A DNA stretch of 64,000 nt, taken from Membranipora membranacea. Its lineage: Eukaryota; Bryozoa; Gymnolaemata; Cheilostomatida; Membraniporidae. The notes under the pieces were generated by a model. That model worked only from the letters and a program-made list of their open reading frames with translations. It was not told where the DNA came from and ran no database searches. This document shows, one piece after another, positions 1-11,397 of the stretch (position 1 is its first letter; each line of letters starts with the position of its first letter). Location of the stretch: positions 27,961,681 to 28,025,680 of the forward strand of contig OU612071.1 in the NCBI GenBank assembly GCA_914767715.1, written 5' to 3'. The position numbers and the translations under genes are program-made.

Positions 1-473
1 CCTTCTCACAGTCATAGTGTATGTTGCCAAACTGCAGATAATTCAAGAGCGCTCACAGTCATTTAGTATTCATTGGGTAAGTGATTCGAGTTCTTTTACT
101 CATATTGTACTTTATAAATAGTTTTAATGCCATTTTATACAGCTGTGGTTAACCAATTGATTTACAATCCGGCTGTAATGGCAGCCTGTGTGCCTGTATC
201 GACGGCAGCAGCGGTCTGATGTGTCTGATATGACCTTCAAATCAGTGATCTATATGACTCAGACTTTTCTCAGTTTATTTACCCACTATCAGTCAGAGGT
301 AGTTGTCGGTATACCCCTCGATGTACTAAGTCTGCATGCTTGATATGTATCCAAGCGGGCAGCCGAGTCACAAGAGAAAGTTTTTGTTTTTTTATTTTAC
401 ATGACTTTTAATTGTGAAGATCATCATTACTCCAAGTACTTCGACACACTGAATCTTTGTCAGGTCTGTCAAA
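1..473. other. No gene recognised
   Basis: AT-rich sequence with no coding or repeat signal that I can support. Confidence 0.4.
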
Positions 474-618
474 ATGGCCGAGGTGAGAATGGACAGACAG
501 CCACTCTCCCTAGCGGACAAAATGTAAAGAGATCTGGAGTGCCCGATATCTTATGAAGAAAAAGAACTTAGAATGCTCACCTGTCAACATGCTTGATGTA
601 ACTCCTGTATTGGTATGT
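474..618 (+). pseudogene. RING-finger (TRIM-like) N-terminal relic
   Basis: An ATG in a favourable context (AAAATGG) opens a frame resembling the N-terminus of TRIM/RING E3 ubiquitin ligases. After about 17 residues comes LECPIS, then LRMLTCQH, then CNSC, the order expected of a C3HC4 RING (C-x2-C ... C-x-H-x2-C-x2-C). The copy is broken: a TAA lies between the start and LEC, a TGA falls between CQHA and CNSC, and the second zinc-binding cysteine is a serine. The rest of the RING, B-box and coiled coil are not visible downstream. Most likely a decayed gene or retrocopy fragment. The match is from motif recognition only. Confidence 0.4.
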
Positions 619-1640
619 TTATCACACTTGGGTTGGGTAGCAGGTATTCTGTCTAGCAGATGTTACACACTTGGCGAATAAATAAAGTAGAGTGTGTAGG
701 CGAAGGTAAAGCTTATTAGCGAAGGTCATTAAGGTAAAAAGTCACCGATGGTTCTGAGATGGGCTCTACAAGGGCTTTTGGGGCTAGAAGGATTCAGGAG
801 TGGTCAGGAGTGGACTTTTGATTTATAAGGTTTAAGTTAAATTCTAGCGCCAGCAGTCATTCTCGATTCGGTACTGGGACGCCATTCATCTTAGCCAGGT
901 CCTTGCCAAATAAGACTGGAGGTTCTCCGTGTTTTACCACACCCAACAGTTAAAAGGTCCCCTCTGCCTGTTTGGTCTAGAGTAGCCAGAATTCTGGCAG
1001 GCAAAGTATAAAGGGGACGACTTGAGTACCAGTTGCCCAGTACCTGTACTCTAGAGGGGATTACTCTCTCTGTAATGAAGACTTAGACTAAGGTGCAAGA
1101 AGGTATCAACGCTTAATGTTGAGACAACTTGTCTTGTGTTCGTTATGTAAATCAATTAGCTCCATCATTTCACACAACTCATAACACTCAACTTCCAGAT
1201 GAAGTGCAAAATATTACAGCTGATATGCTCCCCTCTAATTGAATGCCGTGTTGTGTCTGTGAAGAAAAGGTGACTCTAAATTAAGGTGATAGAGGTAGTT
1301 CTTTTTTTTGTTCGAGGTTGCAAGCTCTGATGCTGACATAATTCCAGGTAGTGTAATTGTAAGAGCTGGGTCAGACAGCATCAGTAAACCAAAGTGTCCA
1401 TTTCGTGAGACTGAATTGGAGAAGAAAGCAGAAGATTACTGTGCTTGCCTCTGGACAGAGATATTCAGCGGCGACGTTCAGAAGATGTCTGATGCATTGG
1501 ATAGCAGTGAATAGCGAGATTATCACTGATATATCATTTAATGAAACAAACATAAGTGTGCAGCCCGATATGTATCTTTATCATTCACACCCTACCTGTC
1601 AATATGTGTTAATTCAAATACTTACCTGTGAATAACAAAT
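619..1640. other. No gene recognised
   Basis: About 1 kb without a supported gene. A short open stretch around 1308-1514 and an overlapping one to 1635 have no recognisable motif. Confidence 0.35.
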
Positions 1641-1701
1641 ATGTGCAATTGGGCTTTTTAGATTTTTCGAAAGCTTTTGATAAGCTACAACCTAGTATTG
1701 T
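1641..1701 (+). pseudogene. LINE reverse transcriptase fragment, left half
   Basis: Translates to a piece of a non-LTR reverse transcriptase around the block LDFSKAFDKL, the first catalytic-aspartate region of CR1/L2-like elements. The frame breaks at 1701 where the LTR array begins and resumes at 6507. If the array and one copy of the duplicated TTGT are ignored, the reading runs on without a break (QPSIV into IDKMRK), so the array landed in this older LINE copy. Only about 20 codons remain on this side. Confidence 0.6.
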
Positions 1702-2135
1702 TGTCGGATCGAGAAAGATCACGACAGTTCACTGCTGGCAGAGTTCATATGAGATTACTTTATAATACTGAATGCAGTTTTTCGGCAGTTTGATGATTTT
1801 AATATTGAACTACACCCTGGGGCAAATGCCCCAGGCAACTGATAAATTGCAACGCCAAGTTGTAACTGAATCTTCAGAGCAAAAACCCCTGTTCTTTATA
1901 CTGACCTGTATAAATAGGTCGTAAAAATAGAAAACAGGTGGGATGAAACGTCATTATTTTGATGGCCAACCTCCGCATTTAGATGGTAATTAAATGTGCA
2001 AAAAATGGAAGTAAATGCGGAAGAGTATAACAATTAATCAGATTAAGACCATGGCAACCATGACAGTGCAATATACAATGCCTAACTTCATGTAGAGTCA
2101 TGCACCTAGGCGTGTCACATACAGTGTATGTGACA
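1702..2135 (-). repeat. LTR copy 1
   Basis: Begins TGTCGGATCG and ends TGTATGTGACA on the plus strand. It shares nearly its whole length with the other three copies. Confidence 0.8.
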
Positions 2136-3192
2136 CATGCACCCCCCTGGTTGCGATCGTCCTCGATCGCTTTAACTGGTTCAAAAAACATTATAGCTTA
2201 TGTCACACAAGGATAATCATTGCAATATAAAATTTAAAACCTCAAAATCTCCTGAAATACAAACAAATCAAAAATGTCATGCATAAAAGACGGTCATAAC
2301 AAAATCATGACATTCCCTTCCAAGGCTGAAGAACCTTAACAACTGCTTCAGGTCCATTAACAAAAAAAATATATCCCACTTTCCTCTCAACTCTAGATCT
2401 AAGAACCTAAGCTTTGCTTAGATTACAGGACAGACGAAGGTATAAAATTCATGAAATATTATAATGCTGCTTTCCTGCACAACTATCATTAAAAAATCGG
2501 CATCGCAGGAAATTCAAACGATAAATATATAAATTGCATGATCAAGGTTGTGTCGATGGTAATAATATCAAATAATTCATTACATCCTAACTAATACAGT
2601 GACCATATTATTTTGTGCTGATCCTTGCACTAATACTGCTGCTATATTGAGATCAGTTACCAGTTGGTTGTAGTCTGCTGTATTCCATAATCTTTTATTC
2701 TTAGCGGATCTTAGGTTACGGTTGCCTAATGTTTTTATTGAAGTTTTTCTATTTTTTTGAGTTACCGCTTGCTTAGATATTATAGGCTGTCATTTGGTGT
2801 TCTGTTAAGTTTGTATTCTGTTAAGTTAAGACGCCCTCAGTGTTTACTGTACCATCAGAGACTTACATGAGGAAATCCTTGCATATGACTTCAACCTCTG
2901 TTGCCGTTTACTTTGTCCGTGTAGCATATTCTGATATGTCGAGCAGGAATTCCCCATCTGCTAAACATCTTCTCTTCTACTATTAATATTATGCTGCAAA
3001 GTCATTTCTTACGACATCAGAACCTCCATTCTCCGCAATAGAATTCACCATCTAAATATCTGATATGGTTTTCAGTATCCAGCCATGTTTCGTATTGCCC
3101 AGAATGTTTACTTATTATCTGTGTTATTTCTTCCTTGCGCCATCAGTCTCATTGAAGGTCGTGTAGCTCGTCCTCACTCGATTGGCACCAAT
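2136..3192 (-). repeat. Internal segment 1 with divergent leader
   Basis: The left about 600 bp match segments 2 and 3, including a purine-rich tract by the LTR. From about 2765 to 3170 the sequence is unrelated to the other two segments, returning to similarity only at the primer-binding end. It may derive from a different member of the family. No coding domain seen. Confidence 0.65.
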
Positions 3193-3625
3193 TGTCGGAT
3201 CGAGAAAGATCACGACAGTTTACTGCTGGCAGAGTTCATATGAGATTTCTTTACAATACTGAATGCAGTTTTTCGGCAGTTTGATGATTTTATTACAGAA
3301 CTACACCCTGGGGCAAATGCCCCAGGCAACTGATAAATTGCAACGCCAAGTTGTAACTGAATCTTCAGAGCAAAAACCCCTGTTCTTTATACCGACCTGT
3401 ATAAATAGGTCGTAAAATTAGAAACAGGTGGGATGATACGTCATCATTTTGATGGCCAACCTCCGCATTTAGATGGTAATTAAATGTGCAAAAAATGGAA
3501 GTAAATGCGGAAGAGTATAACAATTAATCAGATTAGGACCATGGCAACCATGACAGTGCAATATACAATGCCTAACTTCATGTAGAGTCATGCACCTAGG
3601 CGTGTCACATACAGTGTATGTGACA
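3193..3625 (-). repeat. LTR copy 2
   Basis: Same ends as copy 1, with a handful of substitutions. Confidence 0.8.
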
Positions 3626-4633
3626 CATGCACCCCCCTGGTTGCGATCGTCCTCGATCGCTTTAACTGGTTCAAAAACATTATAGCTTATGTCACACAAG
3701 GATAATCATTGCAATATAAAATTTAAAACCTCAAAATCTCCTGAAATACAAACAAATCAAAAATGTCATGCATAAAAGACGGTCATAACAAAATCATGAC
3801 ATTCCCTTCCAAGGCTGAAGAACCTTAACAACTGCTTCAGGTCCATTAACAAAAAAAAATATATCCCACTTTCCTCTCAACTCTAGATCTAAGAACCTAA
3901 GCTTTGCTTAGATTACAGGACAGACGAAGGTATAAAATTCATGTAATATCATAATGCTGCTTTCCTGCACAACTATCATTAAAAAATCGGCATCGCAGGA
4001 AATTCAAAAGATAAATATATAAATTGCATGATCAAGGTTGTGTCGATGGTAATAATATCAAATAATTCATTACATCCTAACTAATACAGTGACCATATTA
4101 TTTTGTGCTGATCCTTGCACTAATACTGCTGCTATATTAAGATCAGTTGCCAGTTGGTTGTAGTCAGCAGCATACCATAATCTTTTACTCTTAGCGGATC
4201 TTAGGTTACGGCTGCCTAATGTTTTTATTGAAGTTTTTCGATTTTTTTGAGTTACAGTGTTCACACCACCAGAGTAGTTTGTCTGCTGTTGTAGACTGAG
4301 ACTGAATAGAACTGGTTGAATAAAATCAGGAAATTGCAGAGGTACCTTGTCAGTTGGTGAATCATGAGCAGAAGATCAAATGTCATCACTAGTATATCAG
4401 CTTCCATATGTTTTGTCTCTACATCATCTTAAAAGTCCGTCTCCATTTCTCCTTATAGTAATGTAGACGATGTAGACACATATGGTTCCATTATATTGCT
4501 TGCATTAGATCATCTACTCCAAAGACATTTTCCTCCAAGTCCACAATCTCCATCCTCTTTCTTGTATATTCAACGCTATCAGTCTCATCATCTGAAGGTG
4601 TGAAGTTCTCTCCTCACTCGGTTGGGCACCAAT
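3626..4633 (-). repeat. Internal segment 2
   Basis: 1,008 bp, nearly identical to segment 3. A minus-strand open stretch of 64 codons (4070-4264) is basic and may be a remnant of a structural protein. It has no recognised domain. Confidence 0.7.
4620..4633 (-). promoter_or_regulatory. Putative primer-binding site
   Basis: On the minus strand the LTR end CGACA is followed by ATTGGTGCCCAACC. Position next to the LTR and the TGG core fit a tRNA primer-binding site. The same motif, with small changes, abuts LTR copies 2 and 4. The tRNA was not identified. Confidence 0.55.
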
Positions 4634-5066
4634 TGTCGGATCGAGAAAGATCACGACAGTTCACTGCTGGCAGAGTTCATATGAGATTTCTTTACAATAC
4701 TGAATGCAGTTTTTCGGCAGTTTGATGATTTTATTACAGAACTACACCCTGGGGCAAATGCCCCAGGCAACTGATAAATTGCAACGCCAAGTTGTAACTG
4801 AATCTTCAGAGCAAAAACCACTATTCTTTATACTGACCTGTATAAATAGGTCGTAAAAATAGAAACAGGTGGGATGATACGTCATTATTTTGATGGCCAA
4901 CCTCCGCATTTAGATGGTAATTAAATGTGCAAAAAATGGAAGTAAATGCGGAAGAGTATAACAATTAATCAGATTAAGACCATGGCAACCATGACAGTGC
5001 AATATACAATGCCTAACTTCATGTAGAGTCATGCACCTAGGCGTGTCACATACAGTGTATGTGACA
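4634..5066 (-). repeat. LTR copy 3
   Basis: Same ends as copy 1. Confidence 0.8.
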
Positions 5067-6072
5067 CATGCACCCCCCTGGTTGCGATCGTCCTCGATCG
5101 CTTTAACTGGTTCAAAAAACATTATAGCTTATGTCACACAAGGATAATCATTGCAATATAAAATTTAAAACCTCAAAATCTCCTGAAATACAAACAAATC
5201 AAAAATGTCATGCATAAAAGACGGTCATAACAAAATCATGACATTCCCTTCCAAGGCTGAAGAACCTTAACAACTGCTTCAGGTCCATTAACAAAAAAAA
5301 ATATATCCCACTTTCCTCTCAACTCTAGATCTAAGAACCTAAGCTTTGCTTAGATTACAGGACAGACGAAGGTATAAAATTCATGAAATATTATAATGCT
5401 GCTTTCCTGCACAACTATCATTAAAAAATCGGCATCGCAGGAAATTCAAACGATAAATATATAAATTGCATGATCAAGGTTGTGTCGATGGTAATAATAT
5501 CAAATAATTCATTACATCCTAACTAATACAGTGACCATATTATTTTGTGCTGATCCTTGCACTAATACTGCTGCTATATTAAGATCAGTTGCCAGTTGGT
5601 TGTAGTCAGCTGCATTCCATAATCTTTTATTCTTAGCGGATCTTAGGTTACGGTTGCCTAATGTTTTTATTGAAGTTTTTCTATTTTTTTGAGTTACAGT
5701 GTTCACACCACCAGAGTAGTTTGTCTGCTGTTGTAGACTGAGACTGAATAGAACTGGTTGAATAAAATCAGGAAATTGCAGAGGTACCTTGTCAGTTGGT
5801 GAATCATGAGCAGAAGATCAAATGTCATCACTAGTATATCAGCTTCCATATGTTTTGTCTCTACATCATCTAAAAAGTCCGTCTCCATTTCTCCTTATAG
5901 TAATGTAGACGATGTAGACACATATGGTTCCATTATATTGCTTGCATTAGATCATCTACTCCAAAGACATTTTCCTCCAAGTCCACAATCTCCATCCTCT
6001 TTCTTGTATATTCAACGCTATCAGTCTCATCATCTGAAGGTGTGAAGTTCTCTCCTCACTCGGGGCACCAAT
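5067..6072 (-). repeat. Internal segment 3
   Basis: 1,006 bp, nearly identical to segment 2. Carries the same basic minus-strand open stretch (5512-5706) and a second short one (5703-5888). No recognised domain. Confidence 0.7.
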
Positions 6073-6506
6073 TGTCGGATCGAGAAAGATCACGACAGTT
6101 CACTGCTGGCAGAGTTCATATGAGATTACTTTATAATACTGAATGCAGTTTTTCGGCAGTTTGATGATTTTAATATTGAACTACACCCTGGGGCAAATGC
6201 CCCAGGCAACTGATAAATTGCAACGCCAAGTTGTAACTGAATCTTCAGAGCAAAAACCCCTGTTCTTTATACTGACCTGTATAAATAGGTCGTAAAAATA
6301 GAAAACAGGTGGGATGAAACGTCATTATTTTGATGGCCAACCTCCGCATTTAGATGGTAATTAAATGTGCAAAAAATGGAAGTAAATGCGGAAGAGTATA
6401 ACAATTAATCAGATTAAGACCATGGCAACCATGACAGTGCAATATACAATGCCTAACTTCATGTAGAGTCATGCACCTAGGCGTGTCACATACAGTGTAT
6501 GTGACA
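6073..6506 (-). repeat. LTR copy 4
   Basis: Outermost LTR, closer in sequence to copy 1 than to copies 2 and 3 (for example GATTACTTTATAATACTG and GGGATGAAACG are shared). It is followed directly by the duplicated TTGT and the resumed LINE frame. Confidence 0.8.
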
Positions 6507-6580
6507 TTGTTATAGATAAGATGCGTAAATGTGGTATTAATGAGAGTTTTATGACATATTTCAACAATCACCGCTCTTAG
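6507..6580 (+). pseudogene. LINE reverse transcriptase fragment, right half
   Basis: Continues the frame broken at 1701 with IDKMRKCGINESFMTYF, the helix that follows the AFD block in CR1/L2-like reverse transcriptases. A TAG ends it after about 23 codons, and no later RT motif is seen. Confidence 0.55.
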
Positions 6581-7275
6581 TATTTTCTTTTTTACGCATT
6601 GTACACATTCCACACTATCATCATTGATAACGAATGTATCAATAGCATCTAATCATATCTAATCTAATCTACTAACCAACTAACTAAACCAATCCAAATC
6701 TCTGATCAACGCAGAATCATTTCAGTTCATTAAAAACTCATTACAAACACTGTGAATAGTTAATTGCAAGTACCATATGTGATGGACTACATATCAAGTA
6801 TGACATGTTGCCTCAATAGCTATACTGGTACTAATACAGATTATTAGTAAGGTTATGTACTTTTAATTTGTACTTAAAGTTACTCTTCTACTCTTCTTAT
6901 TCAATGCTGTCGGATCAAAGACTGTACAAATCAGATAATAAAATATTGCAATCTATGTGATAGACTTATATGTTATATGTAAGTCCTTGTCAAGGTGATA
7001 ACTTTGAGCACAAGTAATAAGTTGCTGACACCTGACAAAGGTGTATCAGAATTTGGTAGATTTGGTTTACCTTATTTCTAAAGAACTTCGCATCACAACG
7101 CACACCTATCAATAAGTTTAGTTAGGTTTTGGTGTTAGTCATTATCTTACCACATATATCGACTGCTTGCTTGGTAATTTACAGTCTAATGTGTATAGTG
7201 TGAAACACCATTCATGTACTAACCAATGAGACCTACAGATAATTTTGTGAAATGTCTAATAAATCAGGTGTATAC
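6581..7275. other. No gene recognised
   Basis: AT-rich spacer with no supported feature. Confidence 0.35.
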
Positions 7276-7411
7276 AGGGGGGAGCAGATTACAATAGGGG
7301 GGGGGGGGAGGGGCAGTTTACAATAGGCCTGTTTTTATTGTTAAGTGTGCCCAGGACAGTTTACAATATTGTAAAGTGTCCCGAGGTTTACAGTTTACAA
7401 TACTACACCGG
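7276..7411. repeat. CAGTTTACAATA hairpin-rich cassette, copy A
   Basis: G-run followed by repeated CAGTTTACAATA and its inverse TATTGTAAAGTG, ending CTACACCGG. Copy B at 8391-8552 is the same cassette in the same orientation. Probably a MITE end or satellite unit. Confidence 0.6.
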
Positions 7412-7428
7412 TCATCACTACCGTAAGG

Positions 7429-8067
7429 TCACGTATTGTAGCTGCGTGGTTAATGTCCATGAGTGGTTAAAACTTAGTCAAGCATACCGGGTCATAATAA
7501 GGGCATAGTTTCCAAATTCTATAGGCAGATGGCTAATGAGTGAACATACATACTAACTCAGTTGTAACAAGCTAGCAGCGACTAATATCTCTTATTTTTA
7601 TTAGCAATCTCCAACCTTAGGAGAGACATATAAAATTGTTGAGCTCAATGTATTGAAAATGTCAATGTCAAGGTTGGTTGACTCGTTACAGAACTATCTA
7701 AAATTATCATCAAATAAGAAACGATGTGACAAATAATTAGCCAATCAGGATTCTTCTTCTTCATCAGTTGATGCAATTTAATATTATTATGGCAGGCAGA
7801 ATTGTATCATACTGTTTTGTTTTGAAGAAGTTAGTAGGACAGCTGTGGGCTTGGGTAAGGTCTGTGCAGTGTGGTGGGAGGGCATTAGCATGTAACATAC
7901 AGTGTGCACATTTCTTGATCATTATATTGCCTGGGCGGCTAGATATTGTGGTTAAATAACAGTGGGCTTGCTGGTGTGATATGGCTAAAATCTGTGTTTT
8001 GTTTCCTAAATTAATCCAGGCCTGTTCACCAACAAGCCACGTGGTTACAATACGTGACCTTACGGTA
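7429..8067. mobile_element. MITE with about 30-bp terminal inverted repeats, TA target
   Basis: Both ends carry CCGTAAGGTCACGTATTGTA in inverted orientation, with similarity running about 10 bp further inwards. TA dinucleotides flank it (7429-7430, 8066-8067), as expected of Tc1/mariner-type insertion. The roughly 635-bp interior has no transposase. A 63-codon open stretch inside has no recognised domain. Confidence 0.7.
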
Positions 8068-8390
8068 ATAATTTATTGACATTCTAGATTATTTGTTGCT
8101 GAGATGAATAGAGCTGGTTGCTGAGTATGACATAAACTGACTGACAAGGTTGCCTTCGCCTTCTAAAACATAGAAACTTCAAATAAGAACTAGTGTTGGC
8201 GAAAACTAGATCTATCAGGTAAGAGGCTTTATACACTCAATCATAATGTCAATGAGATACCACCACCATCCCATGGTACAGCTTGGGCCATCATAGTGGC
8301 AGCCAGAAGATCATGGTACGCTCCAGTTAGATGATCTGACCCATTGAGAATGGTGATAAATAGCTGGGCCCTTGAAATGGACAGACATCA

Positions 8391-8552
8391 ATAGGGGGCA
8401 GTTTACAATAGGGTGGGACAGTTTACAATAGGGGGGGGGGCAGTTTACAATAGGCCTGTTTTTATTGTAAAGTGTGCCTGGGACAGTTTACAATGTTGTA
8501 AAGTGTCCCGGGGTTGTTTTCACGCGGGGGACAGTTTACAATACTACACCGG
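8391..8552. repeat. CAGTTTACAATA hairpin-rich cassette, copy B
   Basis: Second copy of the cassette at 7276-7411, with an extra leading unit. It contains a near-perfect 30-bp palindrome at 8480-8509 (GGGACAGTTTACAA opposed by TTGTAAAGTGTCCC). Confidence 0.6.
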
Positions 8553-8633
8553 AACATTTAGACATTCTAAGCTTGTCTATAGGGCAACCAACACTGTGAT
8601 AGATTTGACAAAACACAACAGACGGAAATAAGC

Positions 8634-8722
8634 CTTTCAGTGCCTAGTAACTGAAGGCTGATGACAAGTGTTACTCTTATGAATGCATATATCATAGAGG
8701 CGCAGTTTAGGACAATATAATA
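8634..8722 (+). repeat. Dispersed repeat, copy 1
   Basis: Shares CTAGTAACTGAAGGCTG and following sequence with 10279-10375 in the same orientation, with perhaps 80 percent identity by eye. Function unknown. Confidence 0.45.
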
Positions 8723-8785
8723 TATTTTTGTTCACTTAAAACTATAGATAATAATATGAGCAATAGTCACTATGTGCGTCAATTA

Positions 8786-9808
8786 TAGTGATGGCAAATT
8801 GTCATATTTTGGCGAGACGGGACGAGACGGAGACAGCAAGAAAATTCGGGACGAGACCGGGACGAGACCGGGACGAGACCGAGACATATATCGATGCCGA
8901 TAAAACATTCTTCAGATATCACAATTTAAAAGAATGGTGGATATTCATTCACTGTCACTAGTGCAATCAGCTTATAGTACATTAGATTCAAGTTGTAACT
9001 TATCATCTATAGCAATAAGGAACTATGTTGAGACCAAGTTTCATCAAATTCTGTCAAGAATTCATTGCAAATTTCCAATAATTCTTGCAAATTAAATTTC
9101 ATTCGAATATCAGCCTGCCACATATGATTGTCATTGCCCAAACTCGCACTCATGATTTATGGGTGTAATCCTACTGTAATCCTCCTCAGCCAATCCAAAC
9201 CATAGGCCTATAGTGATAACTAAATAGTTAAACCAAGGAGAAGCTGCTTATTGTACCAACCAGTCTAGTGATTCAGCTTCTGGATATGCTTAGGCTCAAC
9301 TATCTCCTCATATTTATACAATTTGATACCCGATTAGTCATTGTATCCCTTCTCCCTCTTGCCCCAGGTCCAAATCAATGAGAAAGCTCCACATTGATCA
9401 TCCATTCCATCTTTTTAATGGAAGTTGTTTACATAGATATTGCCTTGACTTATCAATCAAAAGAGACAGCCAATCAATCAAATCTGACAGCCAATCAATC
9501 AAATCTGACAGCCAATCAGATAACATTTCCGTTTGATAATTGCAGCAAAAGCATGACTAATAACTATCTTTCTATAATATCATAGTCTGAATTTCATTTG
9601 ACGTCATAATTATAACAACCATGGACTGCTGATCACTAGGTCTCTGGTTCGAGTCTGGGTGAAGGCAATATTTTGACCAGCTACCACCATTTACAATCGA
9701 GAAGTCCCGACCTGTAATAACAGTTGTCTGTCTTGACAGGACGAGATACTGTCTCGAGGAGACAAGTCCCACGAGACCGGGAATTGTCCCGTCTCGTTGC
9801 CATCACTA
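8786..9808. mobile_element. hAT-like non-autonomous element with 8-bp target duplication
   Basis: The element runs from TAGTGATGGCAA to its inverse TTGCCATCACTA. It is flanked by an exact 8-bp duplication GTCAATTA (8778-8785 and 9809-9816), typical of hAT transposition. Inside the left end are direct 11-bp repeats of GGGACGAGACC (about 8848-8880), echoed in inverted form at the right end. A 21-bp tandem repeat (9466-9519) and a tRNA-like B-box, GGTTCGAGTCTGGG (9646-9659), lie in the interior. No transposase frame is present, so it must have moved using a partner's enzyme. Confidence 0.8.
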
Positions 9809-9816
9809 GTCAATTA

Positions 9817-10278
9817 TCGGGTAAAAGTTCACTTTTCACTGTTTGGTGGTGAGGTGTGTTTGACCAATGCTCACCTTATTTCAATGTAAGCCTTGAATGG
9901 CAACAAACGTTTTTTCTGGATTAAATATTGTTGATGTTAATGTTTGTAGAGGTCGTCGAATCATCTGAAGCTCTGAAAATCTAACTGAAACACCAATTAA
10001 AATCCTATTAGCCCGAGTTAATCTGGTATAAGTTATGAGCGTGGCATTCAATGTAAGGTGTCAATATAAGTTCACTTGGTGATAAATTCTCAAATAAGTA
10101 AAATCTCTTGCTTCTCATAATTCCAGTCCATCTGCAGTCTAGTGCTCATGTCCCGGCATAAATAATAGAATGTCTTCCCCTCCCAAAACTGCTTTTCTCA
10201 CGGTGAAAATTGAGGTTCTGTAATTTGCGGCAAGCCTTGTGTTTCTGTTGCTATCCAAGCCCCTGATAAGACAGAGAA
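9817..10278. other. No gene recognised
   Basis: Unique-looking spacer between the hAT-like element and the repeat at 10279. Confidence 0.35.
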
Positions 10279-10375
10279 GTAAACCTTTTGATGCTTAGTA
10301 ACTGAAGGCTGTAAACAAATGTTACTCTTATTAATGTAAATATCATAGTGATACTATATGGGTCAATATAATGTC
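10279..10375 (+). repeat. Dispersed repeat, copy 2
   Basis: Diverged copy of 8634-8722 (TTAGTAACTGAAGGCTG core). Confidence 0.45.
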
Positions 10376-10499
10376 TCTTGTAATGATATAACCAGTTAGT
10401 GCCTGTGAGGGTCAAATATCTGATCAGAGCTCCAAGTATACCCTTCACTGTTTGGTTTAATGTAAATATTACATGGACGCAATCAAGGTCAATTCAGTA

Positions 10500-10860
10500 T
10501 AATGTCTCTCGGGCGTCGTCTTGCTGTAAATAGCAGTATCTGTAACTCTGTGTCTTAGGTCTGTGGGCTGAATTGTGTCTAATTGATTTTAGACAATTTT
10601 CCTCGCTTGTGAATTGCGGTATCTGTATCTCTGTATATGTCTAAACTATCTTAGACTTGGTTCCTCTCTGAAATGCGGTATTTGCAACTCTCTGTATTTT
10701 GTCAAAAGCTCTGTTGGTTGAATGTGTCTTAATGATTTTAGACAAGTTTCCTCGCTTGTAGAATAGCGATATCTGTACCTTTGCATATATCAAAGCTCTG
10801 TTGGCTGAATGTGTCTAAATGATTTCAGACAATCTTCCTTGCTGTGAATATGCCTCCTTG
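10500..10860. repeat. Degenerate tandem repeat, about 120-bp unit
   Basis: Recurring blocks GCTGAATGTGTCT, TTTTAGACAA, TTCCTCGCTTGT and GCGGTATCTGTA in the same order three or more times, heavily diverged. Confidence 0.55.
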
Positions 10861-11120
10861 GGCTGACTATCTAAGACAGTTATCTGATTAAATGTTTAAT
10901 GCTCTACGTCATGAACCCGTCTCTTAGCGCTGACTTGAATTTGTTATCTTCTTGTTGAAGAATAGGCCTCCTTGGGCTGAGTGAATCAGATAATTCTCTG
11001 ATTAAATGTGTAATGCTGTACGTCGTGAACCCGCCTCCTGCCGCTGGCTGAATCAGATAATTCTCTGATTATATGTATACTCTTATATGTCTTGAACCCG
11101 CCTCCTGGCGCTGACTGATT
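10850..11120. repeat. Degenerate tandem repeat, about 100-bp unit
   Basis: Recurring GCCTCCTTGGGCTGA, ATCAGATAATTCTCTGATTA, and GAACCCGCCTCCTG blocks. Three units recognisable. Confidence 0.55.
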
Positions 11121-11397
11121 TTTACAAGTGTCAATCAGGCTTTTATAGTGCTGGTTTGCTGTCCTGTTATTGTGCAATGTTTGCGTTTATAGGCGTATAG
11201 GTGTTAACCTTGTTATTGCTTTTTGCCTTAATTTCGTCATTAATCTCTTAAGATTTGATTTGTTTTGTCAGTTTTGATTTATCTAGCTGTTAAAACATCG
11301 TGTTAGTCTGTCCTTTGCTTGACCTTGCCTCGTTTTTGTTTTAGTTATTTTTAGATAATTTATGTTGTCAAGTGCACCTGTTTATCCATGGTGTAAT

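Larger units (their letters stand above)
1702..6506 (-). mobile_element. Tandem LTR retrotransposon derivative: four LTRs, three internal segments
   Basis: Four LTRs of about 433 bp (1702-2135, 3193-3625, 4634-5066, 6073-6506) alternate with three internal segments of 1006-1057 bp. LTR ends are TGT...ACA. Read on the minus strand, each internal segment starts next to the LTR end with a primer-binding-like TTGGTGCCCAACC and finishes with a G-run (CCAGGGGGGTGCATG) before the next LTR. The whole block has a single target duplication (TTGT, or ATTGT if the last LTR base is shared) at 1698-1701 and 6507-6510. No gag or pol domain is present, so the units are non-autonomous (TRIM/LARD-like). Segments 2 and 3 are almost identical, while segment 1 has an unrelated sequence for about 450 bp next to the primer-binding side. 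A shared-LTR chain with one outer duplication points to LTR-LTR recombination after or during insertion. Confidence 0.8.

Noticed and set aside
1979-6613. Minus-strand ORFs of 64-87 codons repeated in the LTR array
   Set aside because: They span LTR and non-coding tract boundaries and recur only because the units recur.
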